In this document: piece by piece, positions 28,675 through 37,056 of the stretch
Numbering within the stretch: position 1 is the stretch's first letter
Layout: each line of letters starts with the position of its first letter
Origin: Solimonas sp.
Lineage (GTDB): Bacteria; Pseudomonadota; Gammaproteobacteria; Nevskiales; Nevskiaceae
Assembly: GCA_030149365.1 (NCBI GenBank)
Contig: JASBRP010000012.1
Location: forward strand, 1-53,311
Length of the DNA: 53,311 nucleotides
Reading direction: 5' to 3'
Program-made: the position numbers and the translations under genes
Notes under the pieces: generated by a model
Told to the model about the DNA's origin: nothing
Database searches by the model: none
The model's input: the letters and a program-made list of their open reading frames with translations, nothing else

Positions 28675-28971
28675 ATGAGTCAGTTAGTGAAGGCCACGCA
28701 GGAAAAGAGCGAGATCTACCTGGATCGCGTCTTTGGCGGTGTCGCACTCATTGCACTGCATGAGGCCGGCTCGCTGCAGGGCCACCTGGAAGGGGTCAAC
28801 GAGCGCTTGCGCGTGGCCCGCAAGGCCCGCAGCCTGGGCGAACTGCTGCGCGACCAGATGGACCTGCTGCCGGAAACCCGCAATCGCTTCGTGCGCGACC
28901 ATCAGGTGCGGCGGGGGTTGTGGAACGGGTTTGTGAGCGATCTCACTGCGCCGGTGAAGACGGTGGCTTGA
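28675..28971 (+). CDS. Small helical protein next to the phasin gene
   Basis: 98 residues, charged and predicted helical, with no membrane segment. KSEIYLDRVFGGVALIALHEAGSL and RKARSLGELLRDQMDLLPE show amphipathic spacing reminiscent of a short phasin-like unit, but I do not recognise a named family. ATG 28675 has GAGG about 8 bases upstream. It lies right behind the phasin terminator in the same direction, which suggests a granule-related role. Codon use and frame are consistent with a real gene. Confidence 0.7.
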   Translation: MSQLVKATQEKSEIYLDRVFGGVALIALHEAGSLQGHLEGVNERLRVARKARSLGELLRDQMDLLPETRNRFVRDHQVRRGLWNGFVSDLTAPVKTVA

Positions 28972-29282
28972 TCTGCATAGGCTCGCGCGCGCTGCGGATT
29001 CTTCTATTGCGCGGGGTCATGATTTTGTTCCCTCTCCCGCTGGCGGGAGAGGGCTAGGCGAGGGTGGTGCTACGGCGGTTACGCACTTCGCCGCCGATCA
29101 AGGGTTCCCCCTCTCCCTCGAGGGGAGAGGGAGTCAGAGCGGTGGCGCCGTCCATGGCGGGACCGCGGTTACCTGAATGGAGCCCCTGGGTGGCCATCCA
29201 TGGCCACCCGTGGTTCGCCGCAGGCGATGCCATTTAGGCATCGCCAAAGCGCGGCTAATCACCCATCCATGGCCGGGCGGTC
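28972..29282. repeat. Intergenic cluster of REP-like palindromes
   Basis: No gene is seen. The region contains several palindromes: CCCTCTCCCGC-TG-GCGGGAGAGGG (29030-29053), CCCCTCTCCC-TCG-AGGGGAGAGGG (about 29107-29131), GGGTGGCCAT/ATGGCCACCC (29188-29209) and a perfect 9-base stem GGCGATGCC-ATTTA-GGCATCGCC (29223-29245). The first two belong to the same family as the elements at 391, 7606 and 53016. Confidence 0.65.
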
Positions 29283-29315
29283 GGCTGAAAAACGTCCCTT
29301 GGACGTTTTTCAGCC
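29283..29315. terminator. Perfect 15-base hairpin overlapping the DUF6489 stop codon
   Basis: Two 15-base arms at 29283-29297 and 29301-29315 pair perfectly around CTT. Each strand reads AAAAACGTCC, loop, GGACGTTTTT, so the core works as a bidirectional intrinsic terminator. On the minus strand it starts at the DUF6489 stop codon itself. Confidence 0.75.
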
Positions 29316-29672
29316 TCCCCCAACCTCACTCTCCCTCGGTCCGGATTCGTTCTCTCCGACCTCGGTCTTCTTGGCCGCCGACTTCTTCGCGCCTGAGCGC
29401 TTGCGCGCGGTCTTGCGGGCGCGAGGCAGCGGGGCTGCGTCGTCGGCGTCGTCACCCGGCATCACGCGGGCCACGATATTCTTCCAGGGGCCGCGCTTGC
29501 GCAGGTTGTCGAGGTTCTGCTTGACGAAGCCGGCGGCGTCGAATTCGCCGGCGGCGCCAACCTTGTCGCGCAGGAAGGCGACGATGTCGTCCTGCAGGCC
29601 GGCCACGTCGGGCAGGCCCAGGAAGCGACGCAGTTCCTCGGGCTTCACGTCGATTTCGATCTTGATCTGCAT
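29310..29672 (-). CDS. DUF6489-like protein with basic C-terminal tail
   Basis: 120 residues from ATG 29672 (GGAG upstream). The N-terminal part MQIKIEIDVKPEELRRFLGLPDV matches what I recall of DUF6489, a small family of unknown function. Residues about 85-120 are a low-complexity Lys/Arg/Ala tail (RKTARKRSGAKKSAAKK) that could bind nucleic acid or anionic polymers. It lies 16 bases after the MAPEG gene on the same strand, so the two are probably one operon. The family call is from memory of the N-terminal motif. Confidence 0.75.
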   Translation of the reverse strand: MQIKIEIDVKPEELRRFLGLPDVAGLQDDIVAFLRDKVGAAGEFDAAGFVKQNLDNLRKRGPWKNIVARVMPGDDADDAAPLPRARKTARKRSGAKKSAAKKTEVGENESGPRESEVGGG

Positions 29673-29688
29673 GGCAAGCTCCAGGTGA

Positions 29689-30060
29689 TCAGGCGGCAAC
29701 CACGAACAGGCCGATGACACAGCCGATGCTCGCCAGCCAGGTCAGCGAGCGGGCGGAGGGCTTGTCGGTGATGTAGAACGCGCCGTAGACCAGGCGCAGG
29801 GCGATGAAGGCCATGGCCAGGGTGTCGGCGGTGGCGTTGGGGCCGCGGACGATGTGGCAGATGATCACCGCGGCGGCAAAGGGCGCGAAGGCCTCGAAGC
29901 TGTTCAGGTGGGCCCAGTGGGCACGCAGGCGCCAGCCCTCGTTCTGCTCCAGCGAGCGGCGCGGCGTGGCGTTGTCGTAGCGCCGGCTCCACTTGGCACC
30001 CATGGCGAAGACGTAGGGCAGCACAGCCGCTACCAGCACGCACCAGAAGGCAATCGTCAT
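29689..30060 (-). CDS. MAPEG family membrane protein
   Basis: 123 residues with four membrane segments (IAFWCVLVAAVLPYVFAM, APFAAAVIICHIV, LAMAFIALRLVYGAFYI, LTWLASIGCVIGLFVVAA). The mid-segment pattern with HLNSFEAFAPFAAAVI matches MAPEG proteins, a fold that includes microsomal glutathione transferases and leukotriene C4 synthase. Bacterial members of this short type mostly have unknown substrates. It is followed by the DUF6489 gene in the same direction. The upstream purC gene ends its own unit about 50 bases away. Confidence 0.88.
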   Translation of the reverse strand: MTIAFWCVLVAAVLPYVFAMGAKWSRRYDNATPRRSLEQNEGWRLRAHWAHLNSFEAFAPFAAAVIICHIVRGPNATADTLAMAFIALRLVYGAFYITDKPSARSLTWLASIGCVIGLFVVAA

Positions 30061-30108
30061 TCCGTCACTCCCCGAATAGTGGTTGTGACGGGTTTATAGC
30101 ATGGGCGT

Positions 30109-30993
30109 TCAGGCGCCCGTGAGCCGCCGCTGCGCCTCGCGGTAGCGGGCGCCGGTGCGCTCGACGATCTCGTCCGGCAGGGCCGGGCCGGGGGCTTTCT
30201 TGTCCCAGTCCAGGGTTTCCAGGTAGTCGCGCACGATCTGCTTGTCGAAGCTTGGCGGGCTGATGCCGGGGCGGTAGCCCTCGGCGTCCCAGAAGCGCGA
30301 GGAATCCGGGGTCAGCACCTCGTCGATCAGGTGCAGGCGGCCGTCCTCGTCCAGGCCGAACTCGAACTTGGTGTCGGCGATGATGATGCCGCGGCCCAGG
30401 GCGTACTCGGCGGCCTGGCGGTAGATCGTCAGCGTCACGTCGCGCAGCTGCGCGGCCAGCTCCTTGCCGAGCTTGGCCTCGACCTCGGCGAAGGAGATGT
30501 TCTCGTCGTGCTGGCCGGCCGGGGCTTTGTCGGCGGGGGTGAAGATCGGCTCGGGCAACTGTTGCGCCAGCTGCAGGCCGGCGGGCAGGGGGATGCCGCA
30601 GACCGCGCCCGTGCGCTGGTAGTCCTTCCAGCCGCTGCCGATCAGGTAACCGCGGGCGACGCATTCCACCGGGATGGCCTTGAGCTTCTTGACCACCACG
30701 GCGCGGCCCTGGCACTCGGTCAGCTCGGCCGGGGTCAGCCAGTCGGCCAGGTTGATGCCGGGGGCGGAGTGGTTGGGGATCAGCCCGGCGAAGCGCTGCA
30801 TCCAGAACTCGGTCACGGCGTTGAGCACGGCGCCCTTGCCCGGGATGGGGCGGGGCATGATCACGTCGAAGGCGGACAGGCGGTCGCTGGTGACGATCAG
30901 CATGTGCTTGTCGCCCAGGGCGAAAATGTCGCGCACCTTGCCTCCGTGGATGCGGGGCAGGCTGGTGATCGTCGATTCGTAGAGGGCGGACAT
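30109..30993 (-). CDS. purC: Phosphoribosylaminoimidazole-succinocarboxamide synthase
   Basis: 294 residues from ATG 30993 ([24 protein letters not shown]), preceded by GGAGGA-like bases. Signatures include [28 protein letters not shown] and [14 protein letters not shown]; at about 295 residues it is the longer SAICAR synthase form found in several proteobacteria and fungi. It condenses CAIR with aspartate using ATP in purine synthesis. A longer open frame extends antisense into rpe and is not used. It is divergent from rpe with 60 bases between starts. Confidence 0.95.
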   Translation of the reverse strand: MSALYESTITSLPRIHGGKVRDIFALGDKHMLIVTSDRLSAFDVIMPRPIPGKGAVLNAVTEFWMQRFAGLIPNHSAPGINLADWLTPAELTECQGRAVVVKKLKAIPVECVARGYLIGSGWKDYQRTGAVCGIPLPAGLQLAQQLPEPIFTPADKAPAGQHDENISFAEVEAKLGKELAAQLRDVTLTIYRQAAEYALGRGIIIADTKFEFGLDEDGRLHLIDEVLTPDSSRFWDAEGYRPGISPPSFDKQIVRDYLETLDWDKKAPGPALPDEIVERTGARYREAQRRLTGA

Positions 30994-31053
30994 GGAGGAC
31001 TGCGATTGCCGGGGAAAAAACGGATAATACGCGTCCCATCCCCGGTGCCGCCA

Positions 31054-31746
31054 ATGTCCAAGAGCAAGCTTCCGCCCCTGATCGCGCCTTCCATCCTGTC
31101 CGCCGACCTGGCCCGCCTGGGCGAGGACGTGCAGCGCGTGCTGGCGGCCGGTGCCGACATCGTCCATTTCGACGTGATGGACAACCATTACGTGCCGAAC
31201 CTGACCTTCGGGCCCACCATCTGCGAGGCCCTGCGCAAGTACGGCATCAAGGCGCCGATCGACGTGCACCTGATGGTGGAGCCGGTGGACGCCCTGGCCC
31301 AGCTGTTCTGCAAGGCCGGCGCCGATTACGTGACCTTCCACCCGGAGGCGACCAAGCACGTGGACCGCAGTCTGCAGGCGATCCGCGATGCCGGCTGCAA
31401 GTCCGGCCTGGTGTTCAACCCGGCCACGCCGCTGAGCTACCTCGACTACGTCATGGACAAGGTCGACATGGTTCTGCTGATGTCGGTCAACCCGGGCTTC
31501 GGCGGGCAATCCTTCCTGCCCTCGGCCCTGACCAAGCTCGCCCTAGCCCGCGCCAAGATCGACGCCTACACCGCCGCCACTGGCCGCGAGATCCGCCTGG
31601 AGATCGACGGCGGGGTGAAGGTGGACAACATCGGCGAGATCGCCGCCGCCGGCGCCGATACCTTCGTGGCCGGCTCGGCCATCTTCAATGCCAAGGACTA
31701 TGCCGGCACGATCCAGGCGATGCGCAGCGCCATCGCCAACGGCTAG
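31054..31746 (+). CDS. rpe: Ribulose-phosphate 3-epimerase
   Basis: 230 residues, a TIM barrel. [15 protein letters not shown], the metal-binding [18 protein letters not shown] (H38, D40), [16 protein letters not shown] and [29 protein letters not shown] are all family signatures. It interconverts ribulose-5-phosphate and xylulose-5-phosphate in the pentose phosphate and Calvin pathways. ATG 31054 is chosen by conservation; no strong Shine-Dalgarno is visible. It lies upstream of the trp genes, an arrangement common in gammaproteobacteria, so some trp mRNA may come from its promoter. Confidence 0.97.
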   Translation: MSKSKLPPLIAPSILSADLARLGEDVQRVLAAGADIVHFDVMDNHYVPNLTFGPTICEALRKYGIKAPIDVHLMVEPVDALAQLFCKAGADYVTFHPEATKHVDRSLQAIRDAGCKSGLVFNPATPLSYLDYVMDKVDMVLLMSVNPGFGGQSFLPSALTKLALARAKIDAYTAATGREIRLEIDGGVKVDNIGEIAAAGADTFVAGSAIFNAKDYAGTIQAMRSAIANG

Positions 31747-31755
31747 AATGGCGGC

Positions 31756-31812
31756 ATGAAGACCTTCCACACCCTCGCAGCGCAGACGCCGTCGGCACGA
31801 TGGCGCTGGTGA
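31756..31812 (+). CDS. Candidate tryptophan leader peptide (trpL-like)
   Basis: An 18-codon frame, 9 bases after the rpe stop, encodes a short peptide ending in A-R-W-R-W before TGA. Two Trp codons in the last three sense codons, directly upstream of trpE, are the hallmark of a translation-coupled attenuator. Two inverted repeats follow before trpE (31814-31846 and 31860-31879). No U-tract terminator is visible, so a classic E. coli-type attenuator is not proven. A ribosome-binding site is weak (GGCGG). Confidence 0.5.
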   Translation: MKTFHTLAAQTPSARWRW

Positions 31813-31813
31813 C

Positions 31814-31879
31814 GATTGATCATTTGAAACTGTAAAGTTCAATCAATAATCACACTCGCCGCGCCCGCGGTGGGGCGCG
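31814..31879 (+). promoter_or_regulatory. trpE leader/promoter region with two hairpins
   Basis: An AT-rich inverted repeat (GATTGA...TTGAAACT-GTAA-AGTTCAATC) at 31814-31846 is followed by a GC stem CGCGCCC/GGGCGCG at 31860-31879, just before the trpE ribosome-binding site AAGGAAG. The same AT-rich stretch contains TTGAAA (31824-31829), 17 bases, TAATCA (31847-31852), a plausible sigma-70 promoter. If that promoter is used, the leader peptide would be outside the trpE mRNA. The two readings conflict and cannot be separated by eye. Confidence 0.45.
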
Positions 31880-31894
31880 TCAAAAGGAAGTCTG

Positions 31895-33331
31895 ATGTCT
31901 GCCAACTACAACCGCATCGCGCTCACGCGTGAACTGCCGGGTGATCTCGACACTGCCGTCGGGGTCTATCTCAAGCTCGCCCACAAGCCCTATTCCTACC
32001 TGCTGGAATCCGTCCATGGCGGCGACCAGTGGGGCCGCTACAGCTTCATCGGCCTGCCCTGCCGCGAGGTGCTGAAGGTGCGCGGCCACCATGTGGTGGT
32101 GGAGCGCGACGGCCGTCCGGTGGAAGAGGCCGAGGTCGTCGATCCCATTGCCTTCGTGCGGGAATACCAGCAGCGGGTGCGCCCGCAGCCGCAGGACAAG
32201 CCGCTACGCTTCAGCGGCGGCCTGGTCGGCTATTTCGGCTACGACTGCGTGCGCTATTTCGAGCCGCGCCTGGACCGGCCCAAGCCGGATCCGGTGGGCA
32301 CGCCCGATATCCTGCTGATGCTGTCGGAAGAGGTGGTGGTGTTCGACAACCTGCGCGCCACCATGACCCTGGTGGTGCACGCCGACCCGTCCTCGAAGGA
32401 GGACCTGGAGCGTGCCGAGCGCCGGCTGGACGAGATCGCCGGCAAGCTGGCCGAGCCGCTGGCGCTGCCGCGGGCGCCGCATCACGGTGGCCCCGCCAAG
32501 CCGCTGGATTTCCACTCTGGCTTCGGCGAGGAGCGCTTCTGCGCGGCGGTGAACCGCGTCAAGGAATACATCGCGGCCGGCGACTGCATGCAGGTGGTGC
32601 CGTCGCAGCGCATGTCGGCGCCGTTCAAGGCCGACCCGGCACGGCTGTACCGCGCCATCCGCCGCCTGAATCCTTCGCCTTACATGTACTGCATGGACCT
32701 GGGCGATCACCACGTGGTGGGTTCCAGCCCGGAGATCCTGGTGCGCGTACAGGATGGCGGCGTCACCGTGCGCCCCATCGCCGGCACCCGCAAGCGTGGC
32801 GCCACCCCGGAAGAGGATCACGCGCTGGAGCAGGAGCTGCTGGCCGACCCCAAGGAGATCGCCGAGCACCTGATGCTGATCGACCTGGGCCGCAACGACG
32901 TAGGCCGCGTGTCCGGCACCGGCAGCGTCAAGCTGACCGACAAGATGGTGATCGAGCGCTACAGCCACGTGATGCACATCGTCAGCAACGTCACCGGCCA
33001 GCTCAAGCCCGGCGTGGATGCGCTGGATGCGCTGGCGGCGACTTTCCCGGCGGGCACGCTCTCCGGTGCGCCCAAGGTACGCGCCATGGAGATCATCCAG
33101 GAACTGGAGCCGGTCAAGCGCGGCATCTACGGTGGCGCCGTGGGCTACCTCGGCTGGGACGGCAACATGGACACCGCCATCGCGATCCGCACGGCGGTGA
33201 TCAAGGACGGGCAGGTGCACGTGCAGGCCGGTGCCGGCGTGGTGGCCGACTCGGTGCCCGAATCGGAGTGGACCGAAACCATGACCAAGGCGCGCGCAAT
33301 GATGAATGCCGCCGCGGAGGCCTCGTCATGA
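31895..33331 (+). CDS. trpE: Anthranilate synthase component I
   Basis: 478 residues. An N-terminal domain with the feedback-inhibition site motif LLESVHGG precedes the chorismate-binding domain with [53 protein letters not shown] and [18 protein letters not shown] 31895 follows AAGGAAG. It makes anthranilate from chorismate with glutamine supplied by TrpG, whose start overlaps its stop (ATGA). Confidence 0.97.
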   Translation: MSANYNRIALTRELPGDLDTAVGVYLKLAHKPYSYLLESVHGGDQWGRYSFIGLPCREVLKVRGHHVVVERDGRPVEEAEVVDPIAFVREYQQRVRPQPQDKPLRFSGGLVGYFGYDCVRYFEPRLDRPKPDPVGTPDILLMLSEEVVVFDNLRATMTLVVHADPSSKEDLERAERRLDEIAGKLAEPLALPRAPHHGGPAKPLDFHSGFGEERFCAAVNRVKEYIAAGDCMQVVPSQRMSAPFKADPARLYRAIRRLNPSPYMYCMDLGDHHVVGSSPEILVRVQDGGVTVRPIAGTRKRGATPEEDHALEQELLADPKEIAEHLMLIDLGRNDVGRVSGTGSVKLTDKMVIERYSHVMHIVSNVTGQLKPGVDALDALAATFPAGTLSGAPKVRAMEIIQELEPVKRGIYGGAVGYLGWDGNMDTAIAIRTAVIKDGQVHVQAGAGVVADSVPESEWTETMTKARAMMNAAAEASS

Positions 33332-33909
33332 TCGTCATGATCGACAACTACGACTCCTTCACCTACAACCTCGTGCAGTACTTCGGGGAGCTGGGGGCGG
33401 AGGTCGCGGTGCACCGCAACGACCAGATCACGGTGGACGAGGTGGCGGCGCTCAAGCCCAGCCACATCATCCTGTCGCCGGGTCCCTGCACGCCGAACGA
33501 GGCGGGCATCTGCCTGGACCTGATCGCGCAGCTCAAGGGACAGTTCCCCATCCTGGGCGTGTGCCTGGGCCACCAGTCCATCGGCCAGGCCTTCGGCGGC
33601 GTGGTGAAGCGCGCCCGCGAGGTCATGCACGGCAAGGTCAGCCCGATCCACCACGCCGACATCGGCGTGTTCCGCGGCCTGCCCAGCCCCTACACGGCCA
33701 CGCGCTACCACTCGCTGATCGTGGAGGAAGCGACGCTGCCCCAGGAGCTGGAGATCACGGCCTGGACGCAGAAGCCGGACGGCAGCCGCGACGAGATCAT
33801 GGGCCTGCGTCACAGGACGCTGCCGATCGAGGGCGTGCAGTTCCACCCGGAATCGATCCTGACCGAGCACGGGCACCAGCTGCTCAAGAACTTCATCGAG
33901 GCGTACTAG
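33328..33909 (+). CDS. trpG: Anthranilate synthase component II (glutamine amidotransferase)
   Basis: 193 residues. Class I glutamine amidotransferase with nucleophile C79 (GVCLGHQ) and H173/E175 (FHPESIL) forming the triad. It supplies ammonia to TrpE. In some gammaproteobacteria the same protein also serves PabB in folate synthesis, so the name pabA is possible; the trpE overlap favours trpG. The start ATG overlaps the trpE stop, and trpD follows after 2 bases. Confidence 0.96.
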   Translation: MIVMIDNYDSFTYNLVQYFGELGAEVAVHRNDQITVDEVAALKPSHIILSPGPCTPNEAGICLDLIAQLKGQFPILGVCLGHQSIGQAFGGVVKRAREVMHGKVSPIHHADIGVFRGLPSPYTATRYHSLIVEEATLPQELEITAWTQKPDGSRDEIMGLRHRTLPIEGVQFHPESILTEHGHQLLKNFIEAY

Positions 33910-33911
33910 CC

Positions 33912-34946
33912 ATGTCGATCACCCCGCAGGAAGCGCTGCAGCGCCTGATCGAGCACCGCGAGATCTTTCCGGACGAGATGATGGACCTGATGCGCCAGAT
34001 CATGCGCGGCGAGGTGTCGCCGGTGATGATGTCGGCGATCCTCACCGGCCTGCGCGTGAAGAAGGAGACGGTGGGCGAGATCGCCGCCGCGGCGCAGGTG
34101 ATGCGTGAGTTCGCGCTGAAGGTGGAGACGCCGCCGCATCCGCACTTCGTCGATATCGTCGGCACCGGCGGCGATGGTGCCCACACCTTCAACATCTCCA
34201 CGGCGTCGATCTTCGTGGCGGCGGCGGCGGGTGCGCGCGTGGCCAAGCACGGCAACCGCAGCGTCTCCTCCAAGTCCGGCTCGGCCGACGTGCTGGAGGC
34301 GCTGGGCGCGGTGATCGAGCTGCAGCCGGCTCAGGTGGCCGCCTGCATCGAGCGTTGCGGCATCGGCTTCATGTTCGCCCCGATCCACCACCCGGCGATG
34401 AAGGCGGTGGGACCGGTGCGCAAGGAGATGGGCGTGCGCACGGTGTTCAATATCCTGGGCCCGCTGACCAACCCGGCCGGCGCGCCGAACATGCTGATGG
34501 GTGTGTTCCACCCGGACCTGGTCGGCATCCAGGTTCGGGCGCTGCAGAAGCTTGGCGTGCAGCGCGCGCTGGTGGTCTGGGGCAAGGACAACCTCGACGA
34601 GATCACGCTGGGCGCCAGCACCCTGGTGGGCGAGCTGGTGGATGGCCAGGTGCGCGAGTACGAGATCCACCCGGAGGACTTCGGCCTGGCCATGTCCTCC
34701 ACCCGGCAGCTGCGCGTGGCCGATGCGCAGGAGTCCAAGGCGCGCCTGCTGGAGGCGCTGGACAACCGTGACGGTGTGGCCCGCGACATCGTCGCGCTCA
34801 ATGCCGGCGCCGCCCTCTACGCCGCCAACCTGGTGACCAGCATCCACGACGGTATCGCCAAGGCCCGCCACGCCATCGGCAGCGGCGCCGCGCGCGCCAA
34901 GCTGGATGAATTCGTGGCCACCACCCGCAGCATCGCAGGCAAGTAA
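33912..34946 (+). CDS. trpD: Anthranilate phosphoribosyltransferase
   Basis: 344 residues. [24 protein letters not shown] begins the helical N-terminal domain, followed by [17 protein letters not shown] (the PRPP-binding GTGGD motif), [21 protein letters not shown] and [10 protein letters not shown]. It transfers phosphoribose from PRPP to anthranilate. ATG 33912 is two bases after the trpG stop, and trpC begins directly after its TAA. Confidence 0.97.
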   Translation: MSITPQEALQRLIEHREIFPDEMMDLMRQIMRGEVSPVMMSAILTGLRVKKETVGEIAAAAQVMREFALKVETPPHPHFVDIVGTGGDGAHTFNISTASIFVAAAAGARVAKHGNRSVSSKSGSADVLEALGAVIELQPAQVAACIERCGIGFMFAPIHHPAMKAVGPVRKEMGVRTVFNILGPLTNPAGAPNMLMGVFHPDLVGIQVRALQKLGVQRALVVWGKDNLDEITLGASTLVGELVDGQVREYEIHPEDFGLAMSSTRQLRVADAQESKARLLEALDNRDGVARDIVALNAGAALYAANLVTSIHDGIAKARHAIGSGAARAKLDEFVATTRSIAGK

Positions 34947-35744
34947 ATGGGCGACATCCTCGAACGCATTGTCGAAGTGAAGCGCGACGAAATCCGTGCG
35001 CTGAAGCAGAAGTATTCCCTGTCCACGCTGGAAGAGCTGGCCGCCGCTGCCGAGCGCGTGCGCGGTTTCCAGGCTGCGCTGCGCTCGGCCGTGACTGCCG
35101 GCCGCGCCGGCGTGATCGCCGAGATCAAGAAGGCTTCGCCCAGCAAGGGCGTGATCCGGGCCGACTTCGATCCGGCCTGGATCGCCGGCGAGTACGCCGC
35201 CCATGGCGCCGCCTGCCTGTCGGTGCTGACCGACGAGCGCTTCTTCCAGGGGCACAACGATTACCTCGTGGCGGCCCGCAAGGCGGTGGCACTGCCGGCG
35301 ATCCGCAAGGACTTCCTGGTGGATCCGCTGCAGGTGATCGAGGCGCGTGCCATCGGCGCCGACTGCGTGCTACTGATCGCCGCCTGTCTGTCGGTGGGGC
35401 AGCTGCGCGAGCTCTATGGCCTGGCGCAGTCGCTGGGCATGGACGTGCTGGTGGAGATCCATGACGGCATGGAGCTGGACCAGGTGCTGTCGGCCCAACT
35501 GGCCGGGCCGCTGCTGCTGGGGATCAACAACCGCAACCTGCGGACTTTCGAGACCAGCCTGGACACGACGCTGGACCTGCTGCCGCGCCTGCCCAAGGAC
35601 TGCGAAGTGGTGACCGAAAGCGGCATCGCCGTGCCGGACGACGTGAGGCGCATGCGCGACGCCGACGTGCACCGCTTCCTGATCGGCGAGTCCCTGATGC
35701 GCCAGCCCAGCCCCGGGCAGGCGCTGGCGAAACTGGTGGCCTGA
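34947..35744 (+). CDS. trpC: Indole-3-glycerol phosphate synthase
   Basis: 265 residues of TIM-barrel type. The conserved EIKKASPSKGVIR, LTDERFFQG, LPAIRKDFLVDPLQ and GINNRNLRTFETSLDTT are present. It is a separate protein, not fused to TrpF as in E. coli. It closes the indole ring to form indole-3-glycerol phosphate. ATG 34947 is contiguous with the trpD stop. It is the last gene of trpEGDC, with a terminator just downstream; trpF, trpB and trpA are not in the window. Confidence 0.97.
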   Translation: MGDILERIVEVKRDEIRALKQKYSLSTLEELAAAAERVRGFQAALRSAVTAGRAGVIAEIKKASPSKGVIRADFDPAWIAGEYAAHGAACLSVLTDERFFQGHNDYLVAARKAVALPAIRKDFLVDPLQVIEARAIGADCVLLIAACLSVGQLRELYGLAQSLGMDVLVEIHDGMELDQVLSAQLAGPLLLGINNRNLRTFETSLDTTLDLLPRLPKDCEVVTESGIAVPDDVRRMRDADVHRFLIGESLMRQPSPGQALAKLVA

Positions 35745-35748
35745 AGCG

Positions 35749-35775
35749 AAAAGAGCCGGCGCAAGCCGGCTCTTT
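35749..35775. terminator. Bidirectional terminator after trpC
   Basis: AAAAGAGCCGGC-GCAA-GCCGGCTCTTTA, a stem of about 10 base pairs with A- and T-rich flanks, lies between the convergent trpC and crp/vfr genes. Confidence 0.85.
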
Positions 35776-35796
35776 ATCGTTGAGGCTTGCCGCGGC

Positions 35797-36420
35797 TCAG
35801 GGCTTCTTGACGCCCAGCACCAGGATGCTGCGGCCCTGGGAGGCGACCATGCCGTCCTCTTCCAGCTTCTTGAGCACGCGGCCGGCCATTTCACGGGAGC
35901 AGCCGACGATGCGCGCCAGTTCCTGGCGGCTGACCTTGACCAGCACGCCGCGGGGATTGGGCAGGGCGTCCGGCTTCTTCGACAGGTCCAGCAGGGCATG
36001 GGCCAGGCGGCCCGCCACGTCGAGGAAGGCCAGGTCGCCGAGGCGGCGGCTGGTGTCGCGCAGGCGGGCGGACAGCTGGCCGGCGACCTCGAACATGATT
36101 TCCGGGTACTGGCGCACGAAACCGCGGAAGGCCTGGTAGCCGATCTCGGCCACCAGCGTAGGGCTACGGGTGCGGACGATCGCCGTGCGGGTCTGCTGCT
36201 CCGGGAACAGGCACATCTCGCCGAAGAAGTCGCCGGGGTTCAGGTAGGCCAGCACGATCTCGCGGCCATCCTCGTCCTCCAGCAGAATGCTGACGGAGCC
36301 TTCCAGGATGTAGAACAGGGACTGGGGGTCGTCCCCGGCGTGGATCAGCGTGTGCTTCGGCGGATAGCTTTTCTTATGGGCCTGCGCCACGAAGGCCTGC
36401 ACGGCCGGCTTGTCCAGCAT
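35797..36420 (-). CDS. CRP-family transcriptional regulator (Vfr/Clp-like)
   Basis: 207 residues from ATG 36420 (MLDKPAVQAFVAQ), with GGAG about 8 bases before. The cyclic-nucleotide domain has ILEGSVSILLEDEDGREIVLAYLNPGDFFGEM and RTAIVRT in the phosphate-binding cassette, then DTSRRLGDLAFLDVAGRL (the Thr-Ser hinge). The helix-turn-helix is SRQELARIVGCSREMAGRVLKKLEE, very close to Vfr. The cassette has Arg-Thr where E. coli CRP has Arg-Ser, so the ligand could be cAMP or, as in Xanthomonas Clp, c-di-GMP. The trp-crp-speD order matches xanthomonads. Confidence 0.93.
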   Translation of the reverse strand: MLDKPAVQAFVAQAHKKSYPPKHTLIHAGDDPQSLFYILEGSVSILLEDEDGREIVLAYLNPGDFFGEMCLFPEQQTRTAIVRTRSPTLVAEIGYQAFRGFVRQYPEIMFEVAGQLSARLRDTSRRLGDLAFLDVAGRLAHALLDLSKKPDALPNPRGVLVKVSRQELARIVGCSREMAGRVLKKLEEDGMVASQGRSILVLGVKKP

Positions 36421-36443
36421 CGGAAACTCCCTCTCCCAAAAAT

Positions 36444-36476
36444 GGTACTTCGCCGCTTGATTTGAGCGAAAATACC
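36444..36476. promoter_or_regulatory. Inverted repeat between crp/vfr and osmC
   Basis: GGTAcTTCGC at 36444-36453 and GCGAAaaTACC at 36466-36476 flank CGCTTGATTTGA, an imperfect dyad centred in the 100-base divergent gap. It could be a shared operator. It lacks the TGTGA-N6-TCACA pattern of a CRP site. Confidence 0.35.
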
Positions 36477-36520
36477 ACAATGATCCGTATCTTACCGTCA
36501 GACAAACGCTCGGGAGCCCT

Positions 36521-36943
36521 GTGAAAGCACGCATCAAGTGGGCCGAAAAGGCCACGTTCATCGCCGAAAGCGGCAGCGGCCACGCCATCGTCATCGACGG
36601 TCCCCCGGACATCGGTGGCCGCAACCTGGGCCCCCGGCCGATGGAACTGCTGTTGATGGGCGTCGGCGCCTGCTCGGCGGTGGATGTGCTCTACATCCTG
36701 CAGAAGGCACGCCAGACCGTGACCGATGTCTGGTGCGAGCTGGACAGCAAGCGGGCCGAGACCGACCCCAAGGTTTTCACCGATATTCACCTGCATTTCG
36801 TGGTGACGGGCCGGAATCTGGGCGAAAATCACGTAAAACGGGCCGTGGAGCTGTCTGCCGAGAAGTATTGCTCGGCCTCCATCATGCTCAAGAAGGGTGG
36901 GGTCAACGTGACCTACGACTACGAAATTCGCGCGCCTGAATGA
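36521..36943 (+). CDS. OsmC family protein (YhfA-like)
   Basis: 140 residues from GTG 36521 after GGGAG. The two redox cysteines typical of the family are present: C51 in MGVGACSAVD and C117 in EKYCSASI, with RPMELLLMG before the first. OsmC/Ohr proteins reduce organic hydroperoxides with these cysteines; the YhfA-like branch has unclear substrates. In E. coli yhfA also lies beside crp, so the neighbourhood is conserved. It precedes speD and is divergent from the CRP-type gene. Confidence 0.93.
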   Translation: MKARIKWAEKATFIAESGSGHAIVIDGPPDIGGRNLGPRPMELLLMGVGACSAVDVLYILQKARQTVTDVWCELDSKRAETDPKVFTDIHLHFVVTGRNLGENHVKRAVELSAEKYCSASIMLKKGGVNVTYDYEIRAPE

Positions 36944-36983
36944 GCCGCCGGCACCGGTTGTCGCGAAACTGACGCGAAATCGG

Positions 36984-37036
36984 TGATAAAATCACGCGTT
37001 ACTACCCCTGCGGCGATCCCGCGGGGGTCCGTTTTT
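36984..37036 (+). promoter_or_regulatory. Extended -10 promoter and leader hairpin before speD
   Basis: TG-A-TAAAAT (36984-36992) is an extended -10 element and predicts a start near 37000. Within a few bases comes a stem CCCCTGCGG-CGATC-CCGCGGGG (37005-37025), then TCCGTTTTT (T-tract 37032-37036), just before the speD ribosome-binding site (GAGG 37044-37047). It may be the osmC terminator, an attenuator for speD, or both. Confidence 0.5.
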
Positions 37037-37056
37037 GTATTCCTGAGGACACCTCC

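Noticed and set aside
31860..31879. GC-rich stem before trpE as an intrinsic terminator
   Set aside because: It is followed by CAAAAGG, not a T-tract, so it cannot be a normal Rho-independent terminator.
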